Source: Chaetoderma sp. LZ-2023a (lineage: Eukaryota; Mollusca; Caudofoveata; Chaetodermatida; Chaetodermatidae). From it: a stretch of DNA of 64,000 nt. Made by a program: the position numbers and the translations under genes. Each line of letters opens with the position of its first letter. The first letter of the stretch is position 1. Shown here piece after piece: positions 26,601-35,600 of this stretch. The stretch covers positions 58,501 to 122,500 of the forward strand of contig JAVVLW010002669.1 of the NCBI GenBank assembly GCA_034401795.1, read 5' to 3'. Under the pieces are notes generated by a model. That model was not told the DNA's origin. It made no database searches and saw only the letters and a program-made list of their open reading frames with translations.

Positions 26601-29600
26601 CATAGTCATACTGTGGATAGGCGAGTTTTTTTCGTAAAATTTAAAGAAAGGCAAGGTAGGAAGAAACATTGTTACAATGTTACTGACTAAATTAAAGCTA
26701 CGTTGTCAGGGTTGGCTATTTGAATATTTTTTACAAATTGCATATTGTATATAACACCCTTCCTTGCATCTATCGGGTCAATAATATATACCTTAATATA
26801 CCAACAAATTGAACAATGTCCGTTTGGGTAAAACGTATAATTTTAACCCTTTCGCCGAATAATCCATGAAAACCGAAATTAATTATTATGTAAAATTTAA
26901 AGAAAGGCAAGGCAGGAAGAAACATTGTTACAATGTTACTGACTAAATTAAAGCTACGTTGTCACGGTTGGCTATATGAATATTTTTTACAAATTGCAAA
27001 TTGTATATTACACTCTTGCATCTATCGGGTCAATAATATATACCTTTATATACCAAAACAATGTCCGTTTGGGTAAAACGTATAATTTTAACCCTTTCGC
27101 CGAATAATCCATGAAAGCCGAAATTAATTATTATGTACGAAACATTACATATCCTATTGAATATTTTGGAAATAATTTGACTGAAAGCTGTTGGTGTCTC
27201 GGGAACCAGCAACTTTCAGCCAAATTGTTTTAAAAATATTTAACATGGTCGGAGATATGGCGTATGGGAAATGTTGTCTGCAAAAAAAACTCAGCAGTCA
27301 ATGTGTTAAAAACTCCATTTTATCTGCTATAAATTGCACCACAGAGCGTCTAGATTTAGTGGTCTTGTGCCTCGGGCCTCGCACAACCTTAATCCGCCAC
27401 TGTCGGGCAGGTTTTTGTTCTCGGCGCTAAGTTTATGAAACTTCATAATTATAAACAATGAGCTGGGTTCGATCAACTTCAGCCAGTGAAATTGTTCGAT
27501 AAGAAATAAAGGAAATCTGATTTGGACTGAAAATCGTGTATTTCTAGATAGCAGGCGATGAATGTACGGGCATGTGTTAGTACGATGTATTAACACCGAC
27601 CTTAGGCTTTCTGAGTAAAGATTATTATGAGTAACGTCAGCAATTCAGGGCAGGTACGGTTTTTGGTGTTTTTGGTACGTTGATACTGGTAATACGAATA
27701 AGCGTTCATCTGAAAGAGTGATTTCCCTTGTCCGTACTACTTTGTGAAAAGATGTTGGCCCATGCCCGGTAATTTCTCGGTGAAAATATATATATAAACA
27801 GTCCTCTCTAAAGGTATGACTACTTGCTTGATTGAAGACTCTCGTTCTCTTTTCATCACCCTCCCTTCCCCGCCCCTCCCTCTCCCACTCTGTCCAAGAC
27901 ATCTAGGATTATAATACTATAATATTTTGAATAGTCTCTTTATACTAACTGAATTGTGCAGATGCACTTTGACTGAATTTGTTTGTGTTATTGGTTGCAG
28001 GAAGTTGGTAAACATCATGAACTTTCGGAGGACAAAGCTGCCAAGCTGCTAGCAGCCCAGCTGAGCCACGAGGAACCCCATGGTAAAGGGTGGTATAGAA
28101 TAAACGCAAGTAGAGAAATGACAGGAGGACGAAAACTCATCCCAATGACACTGCATGCTTTTCATCAGGTAAAGTATCTCTCATCACTCATCCACAACAG
28201 ATCAATAAATATATGCTATATGTGTACACATTGTTCATCTAACGCTCGCTACACATGCGCGCATGCGTGCACAGACGAGTTGTATTCCCTGTGTAATGTT
28301 TTTACGTCTTGTCTCTGTTATAAAATTAGTCTCTGAATACTTATTCATGGCCATCCACGTGGGGAGGGCGGGGTTGTGTCTGTCAAGTCACGAATTCCTT
28401 CCCTCACTCAATCATATGGCGTCATAATCAACTATTGCAGGCTGACGTCATAAGCATGACATCATGAATGACTCGATATCGTCCGCTCAATAGTCCGACA
28501 CTGAGGTGTGAGTGGAGCTTAGATAGAGATGGGGAGGGGCATAGCTAAAACTGGAACGTTCTATTGACACCCCTTAACTGGGCTGGTGAAAGAAATATAT
28601 GGATCACCATCTGTGCGACACATTAAGGCCCTAGTTCTCGATCGCTAGCTATGTAGGCCCTTGTTAGGACATCCACACACAGAGCAGATGTACGCACGTT
28701 GAGAGCATTTACACTTCAAAATCTTCGGAAAGTAGGCACAACCACTCCCCCCCCCACCCCTTCACACCCGCTTCGGCATTCATGACCCTCGATCTTACTG
28801 ATTCTCATGTAGTGATACTCTCTCTCTCTCTCTCTGCGCTTGCAGTTGTACAAAGAGGTGAGGATGACAGAGGAGGAAAAGAACTCTCCTTTAGCAAAAT
28901 TAATCCGCATTGACCTGGCTGAAGGTGGCACAAAGCCCGTAGTGGAGTTCACGGCCGCAGCCACCGCTGTCATGGAGAGTGATAAACAGGTCCGCGTGGG
29001 AATTCGTAGATATGGACGAATGGACACTAAAGTCAAAATCAAGTGAGTACACCAACATGTCAGCAAATAAAAGATACAAGGTATTACATGTCAGCCCCTG
29101 TACATTTACCTTGTAATGCAACGCGTGCATTGGTGTGTATTTGCACGCATGTGTGTGCATGCGTGTGTGTGCGCACGCGTGGGCAGACGTGTATGTGTGT
29201 GTGTATATGTATGTGCGCATCTGTGTGCATAACCATGTAGGTGTACACATATGCGTGCACGCACGTGTTTGTGTATGTATGTATGTATGTCTGCCTGTCT
29301 GTGTGCGTCCATGCGGGCAGATGCGTATGTGTGTATATGTATGTGCGCATCTGTGTGCATAAACACGTAGGTGTACACATATGCGTGCGCACATGTGTGT
29401 GTGTGTCTGTATGTATGTATTTTTATTTTATTGACGCACTGGCAACGTGCGGCTTCAATTTCCACATGCTAACCAACCGACAGTCATGCACCCATTAGTT
29501 TAATTTGTTGATCACCATGTGTGTGTGTGTGTGTGCATGCGTACATGCATGCGCATGTGTGTGTGTATATATGTATGTGCACATCTGTGTGCATGCTCCT

Positions 29601-32600
29601 AATCACTGTACCTGTCTCCATATTGTCCTTGCTTTGTATCCTAAATCCATAATTGGAATTGTTTTCAGTTTAGAGACCATCGATGGTACAGCAGTGTCTG
29701 GTGAGGACTACAAGTCTGTGAAGACATCATTGGAGTTTGCTGTGAATGAGAAGCTGAAGGAGCTTTACATTGAGATTGTTGATGACTATGAATGGGAGCC
29801 TGATGAGTTTTTCTTTGTCAAATTGACTATAGATAAAGATCAGGATGCAGTTGTAGGAAATATCTCTATCAACCAAGTCACTATCATTGATGATGATGGT
29901 AAGGAATATTAAATATGATACTTATTCATGTGTGATTCATATGTGAATTAACAATCTTCTCGCGATCTAGACAAAAAAACTCATTCATCATATGAAAATA
30001 AACTATTTCCTCACAATCTGAACAAAAACATTCACTCATAATTCACATGCAAATTAACTATTTCCTCAGAGTTCAAATAAATACACTCATCTTTTCTATG
30101 TAAATGAACAATATTCTCGGAATCACACCTTTCATATGTAAATTAACCATTTCGTCAGAGTCAAAATATCAAGAAAAACATTCTTGTCATATGCAAATGA
30201 GCTATTTCCTGACTATCCTAAGCACTCATTATTCAAATACAAAATTAAAAATTAAAAACTTTCTGAGAATATCAAGGAAAAGAAGTCTTTCATATGCAAA
30301 TTAGCTGTTAACGTAGAATAGCAAATAGCACTCATGTGACTTTTTTCAGACTCAACAAAAGCATGAACCCAGTGCGACTTAAGCTGTTCCTAGCCTGGAG
30401 CCCCAAATCTGGGCACTCTGAAATGTACGCTCAGGCTTATTTGGCATAATTTTATTGATTATTAATTAGTCAAGATTTTTCAAGACAATTAGAATTTTTG
30501 AAGGCCAAGTGAATACAATTTTTGTAAAGTTACCGGTGAAATTTACGAAAATAGCATTCTCTCGTCCTGCAAATGGGCTTTCTTCAGCACCTCTGTAGAA
30601 TTTTCTTGACCATTAAAGTGGTATTAAATTGACAATAAGATTCATATCTTTGTATATCTAATGTCCAATTGAAGGGAAAGAGACAAATATTTTTGACTGG
30701 AATGACTGGCTCTCTTACTGCGCCAGTCATTCCAGTAGTAAATTTTCAAAAATACTCTTCTATTGGACTGCAAATGGACATCAACCAAGGAGACTGTATT
30801 ACTGCAGTGTAGATGGTACAGAGTTTGTCTCTTCGTTGCGTTACGTAGCCGATAGAAAAACCATTGAAATTTTGTTTTGTTTTAGTTTTTTTGGTTTAAA
30901 GCGCGAGGCCCCCCCCCCCCTTTAGCGCGAGGCCATAGGCTGTAGCCTAAGTAGCCTAGTGGATAATACGGCCATGTATGAACCATTTAGATGCAAATGG
31001 GATATGTCCTGAGAATCCCAATGGAAGTAGTCAACTTGCATATCCAAGTCAACTATTTCCTCAGAATCTCAACAAATCAAGCTATTGTCTAATATAAGCC
31101 ATTTTCCTCTAGTTGTTAATGTACACTTACCAGTGATTTAGGAAAATTTTGTGTAAACACACTATTATTTACGAATTTTAAATATTTGTTTGCTCAGAGC
31201 CAGGAAAGTTGGAATTTGCTTCTCCAAGCTTTGTAATTAAAGAGAGTCAGCGCAAGGCACTGATTCCTGTCCGACGATTCAATGGCTGCGATGGACACGT
31301 CTCTGTTAAGTGGCGTACCAAGGATATGACAGCCAAGGCAGGAAAACATTTCACAGGTGGAGAAGGAGTCTTGGAGTTCAACAATGGAGAAACAAACAAG
31401 GCGATTGAGATACCTATTGTCACAACACAGGTAATATGCCATGAGTGTAAGATAATTGGCTTCCATAGCCCTGCCCCTGTATGTCATTAATGGTGCATAT
31501 TCACCATGGGGCTTGGTAAGTGATGACGTATTTCCGGGTTCAGCACGATTGTTAAATACACAAAACAATGTTTTTGTTTAACAACAAATAATGATGTCAT
31601 GAACACGCACTTATGATATAGTAAAGCAAAATACACACTTCCAGGTTACGAATCACGCGCAGTGACGTCATACTTAACAAGCCCATAAGTTGTCCAAAGT
31701 CAGAAAATACAGATTGAGGAGAGAAATGTATAGACATTTGCATTTTCTGGGTATATTAGCAGTGCAGAGTCAAAATGTGTGTAATCTTGGTAACGGTTGA
31801 GCAGCTATAAAGATTCAATTTCACATAAGAGAAACCGTACAAAGGACCTTTCCAGTTTTAGCTATGCCACATCTCCCTCTAGGTAGGCTCCACTCACACT
31901 TCGTCGTGTTGGGATTGATTGATCCCCGAATGCCCCAACTATCAATTTCCTGAAAACTATACAGGTAAGCTGTTGAATATTTTGCAACATGGCAGCCCTA
32001 TGGCAGCAACAGCGCCCTGTCAAATTAGTTGCAAAATATTCAACAGAATAGTTATTAAATAGTAAAGACATGCAGTTCGTACAACAACGCATAGTCTGTC
32101 TTTCAAATATGCGTTTGTGACATACTTATCTACGTCATTCTGAATGATGTCATTCATTACGATGTCATTCTACACGTGACGTAGTTGATTATGATGTCCT
32201 GTGATGGATAGATAAAGTGGAAAGGTCCATTGTACGAATATGGTAATTTGATAAGGACTGTTATTAGGGTCATTGAATAATATAGTATTTGCTACTCAAC
32301 ACTGACTGTATGAATGTAATAAAGTGACTGCAATAGGCCTATTCTATTCTTTAACTTGTTTGATCGGCTATTCAAAGCATGCCAAATGATGCATAATTTA
32401 ATTAAAATGAAGTATATTATTAGCATATTCGAATTCCTAATTGGTAAATTTCACCATGGAAGATCACGTTCTTAAATTTCCAAAAAAATGACAGTGATAT
32501 CATCTCTTGAATGATTGATACTCTATGATGTCATCGCATATTAACCCTTTAACACTCATATCAGCCAAAAACAGCTTCTGCAGTGGTCTTGAGAACTGTC

Positions 32601-35600
32601 CATTTGCAGACCAAGAGAATACTATTTTTTGAAAATTTAACACTGGAATGCCTGGCTCGATAACCGAGCCAGCCATTCCAGTGCTAAATTTTCAAAAATA
32701 GTATTTTATGGGGCTGCAAATTGACATTTTCTATGAAAAGATTGAAATTTTCTTGAGCGAATTTAAGTGTTAATGGGTTAATGACATATAAGGCAGCAAG
32801 AGAAACATTAGTGTATCTTCATCTAGAACCTGAATCTGAGCTGATGTCCTGCTTGGTAAAGTATTAGCTACAATCTTCTAACCTGGAAACGGGTGTGGCG
32901 TAAACGGAACCCACATGATTGACTATTCGTGCAATGACATCTTATTTGGAATTTTATAGTGGCGCAAAATTGATGATTTTGACTTTAAAAATTAGTATTG
33001 ATAGAGGTTGTGAAAATTTGTCCAATTTTTATAATTCATAAAGAATAATAAAAACCTGTTTTTTGGTGGTTGAAGTCTTATTCTCATCTGAGATGTCCTT
33101 TAAGGAGCTCCATTCATTCTATACCCCCATTTAACATGAGTTGATATTGTTCTGTCATTTGCTACATTCTCTTGATCAGGAGTCTGAGCGTGAAGACAGC
33201 TTCGCTATTGAGCTGATAGAGACGACCGGTGGTGCAGAATTGGGCAGAATCTCCAAAACTATCGTTACATTGGTCAATGATGAAGGTATGATTTAATATT
33301 CTTATCAACTATATCTCGCTGTTAGCAATCATGCCTTGATCTGAACTGCTTAGAATGGCAGCTTCTTATTACAAGACATAATTATTACATGTGTGGCAAT
33401 TGTACCCATGATAAACATCATATATTACTTGATTGGGAGGTGGGGTGGGGGAATTCCACAAGACCAAATCCCCAGGGCCCATACTGGGTATGTCACTACA
33501 GATGGGATATGACGACGATGTGGAATTACAAGATGAGGAAAAGAAACACCTTGACAAACTACTCCCTATAGCTACAAGCAAACTAAAAATTGAGAATCTC
33601 TTTATAATTGGATTCAAAACAGAGTTCACCCACATATAACTATCTACAAAGCATGAAGATAAACAAAATGACGACCCTGAGAGGGTCATGTCTGGGAACC
33701 ATGCAGGAAAAGTACAATCCTGGGCTCACTGCTCAGCAATACTGCTGACAGTGGTGCACGCTGCATCATGGGGAACATAGCTTTCCAGTCCTTCTGGAAA
33801 GTATGGATTCGTAGATCAAAGATGCCCTTGACAAAAAGACTATATTTATGCAAAGCAACCTGCTGATGTTGTATTACTATAACAGGTAGGTAGTTCCGAA
33901 GGTAGCTCTAGACAAACTAGTCCGATTTCTCTGATTGCACCTTATACCGCTTCTGACATGCTGGGTGAGAGTCAGAGTGCTTACAATAGTAAAAATGGGT
34001 AGTTTGCCGACTCGGCCCAGACTCGGAGTATACCCAGCATACCAGAACCGGCATACGTTGGAATCATAGAACTCAGACTACACACACGCTCGCACGCACG
34101 CACGCACTCACACGACCAGGCACTTTAATTTCCAACTATACAAGATGTGTAAATACATCACCGCTGTCAGTAAAAGGCGCCCAGCAAAGATGGCCCATGT
34201 TTGGCATGTGCTAAGGCTGCCAGGAGATATACCAGCACAAAGAGCCTTAGAATTCGTGTTACTGGGAGTCAGCAAATATAAAGCCAGGAGAGGGTGCCAT
34301 TGCATAAATATGTTAAACGTACTGCGAGGTGACCTCGGGAAGACAAGACTCATTACACTCGGATCAAGAATGGGCCTGAGGAAGCTACAGGTTTTGGCAG
34401 AGGACAAGGCACAGTGGGATGTAGGATGTTTCTACTACAGCATCGACAGAATACAGTAATCATACATAATGGATATACTTCACACTGTGATCAATGCAAC
34501 AAATAGCAAGTGGAGATTGCAGATTATCACCAATTTTTGTGAAATTTATTTTATAATTTTTTAAATAGCGGGCATTCCAGATCTCTTGTTGTTGTTTTAG
34601 ATCACGACCAAAGTTGCCGAATCCTGATTTCTAGCAAACACTGTTCCAGTGTTAGAATTTAAGTTAAATCGGATCAGCAGTTTCCTATCTTTCGATTTGA
34701 CTGGTTTTAAATATGCACCATCATCTCCTTTACGGTAACAACATCTGTTGTATTAATGTTTGAACTAGATTGGATCATTAGCTTATTGGATAAACAGTGA
34801 ATCTTCATTTACAGGCTGAGAAGACAAACTTTGAAAATATATCACTGGAATGACTGGCTCATTTACCGAGCCAGTTATTCCAGTTGTAAATTTTTTTTAA
34901 ATCCTGTAAATGGATATTCCTCAGGACAATTGCATAGGCTTTTTGACTCGCCTGCCAATTAAAAGGTTGATTGGTTTAGGAGATCATGACAATTTCTCTG
35001 TCAAGAATTTACACTTCGCATCGAACCATTTCCTTTTTTTTTTCTTCGAGGTTGATCACATCTTTGCATATATTCAATGTGAAGACATACTTAAGGGAAC
35101 AAAGACTACTTCTCGTGAATGTGAATATTCAAAGCTAGGATCTACAGTAGGTCTAGAAGTAAACTTTGGTCAAGTCGATATAGCATCAGGTGTTTCGTGC
35201 CCGAGTTTGTTGAGTAGGTCTACTGAGATGGCTGTATGATTGCATTTCAGATTTCAATGGATTGGTATCACGGATTGTGAATTTGACAACAGCCAGTCTT
35301 GATGCTCTCCGTCTGGATGACGGCACGTGGAGGGAACAGTTTATTGAAGCCATGAATGTCAATGGCGGTGATGTAGAAACTGCCAAACCAATGGATTACA
35401 TCATGCATTTTTGTACATTTTTCTGGAAGGTAAGTGCCCAAGGCTTCAATATTACAGTTAAACATCTTTATAACAGATTGTATATCCGATCAAATAGTGG
35501 TGACAAGGGGTCACTAAATGCTAGTCATGGACTGGTAAATAGAGTTTGTGTGTAAATAATGGTGGTTCCCACCATTCCCTAAAATGTGTGGCTTTATGAC

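Larger units (their letters stand above)
26172..27402. mobile_element. hAT-like non-autonomous element with 8-bp target duplication
   Basis: The left end CAGGGGCGGATTA and the right end TAATCCGCCACTG are inverse complements with one mismatch. Flanks are TTGGGCAG (26164-26171) and TCGGGCAG (27403-27410), 7 of 8 identical, the target-site length of hAT transposons. The sub-terminal GCCTCGCAC sequences are also inverted. There is no transposase; the longest frames are short. Inside are a tandem duplication of about 255 bp (26636-27130) and a foldback core at 27152-27246. A fragment of the same family lies at about 30899-30975. Confidence 0.8.

Noticed and set aside
29084..29498. Cys/Val-rich (+) and Thr/His-rich (-) frames
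   Set aside because: Translation of a TG/CA low-complexity tract inside intron 5.
33369..33689. Minus frame with a segment reminiscent of a GPCR seventh helix (SYMWVNSVLNPII)
   Set aside because: Only this short stretch matches; no other helices are present and the region is within an intron.
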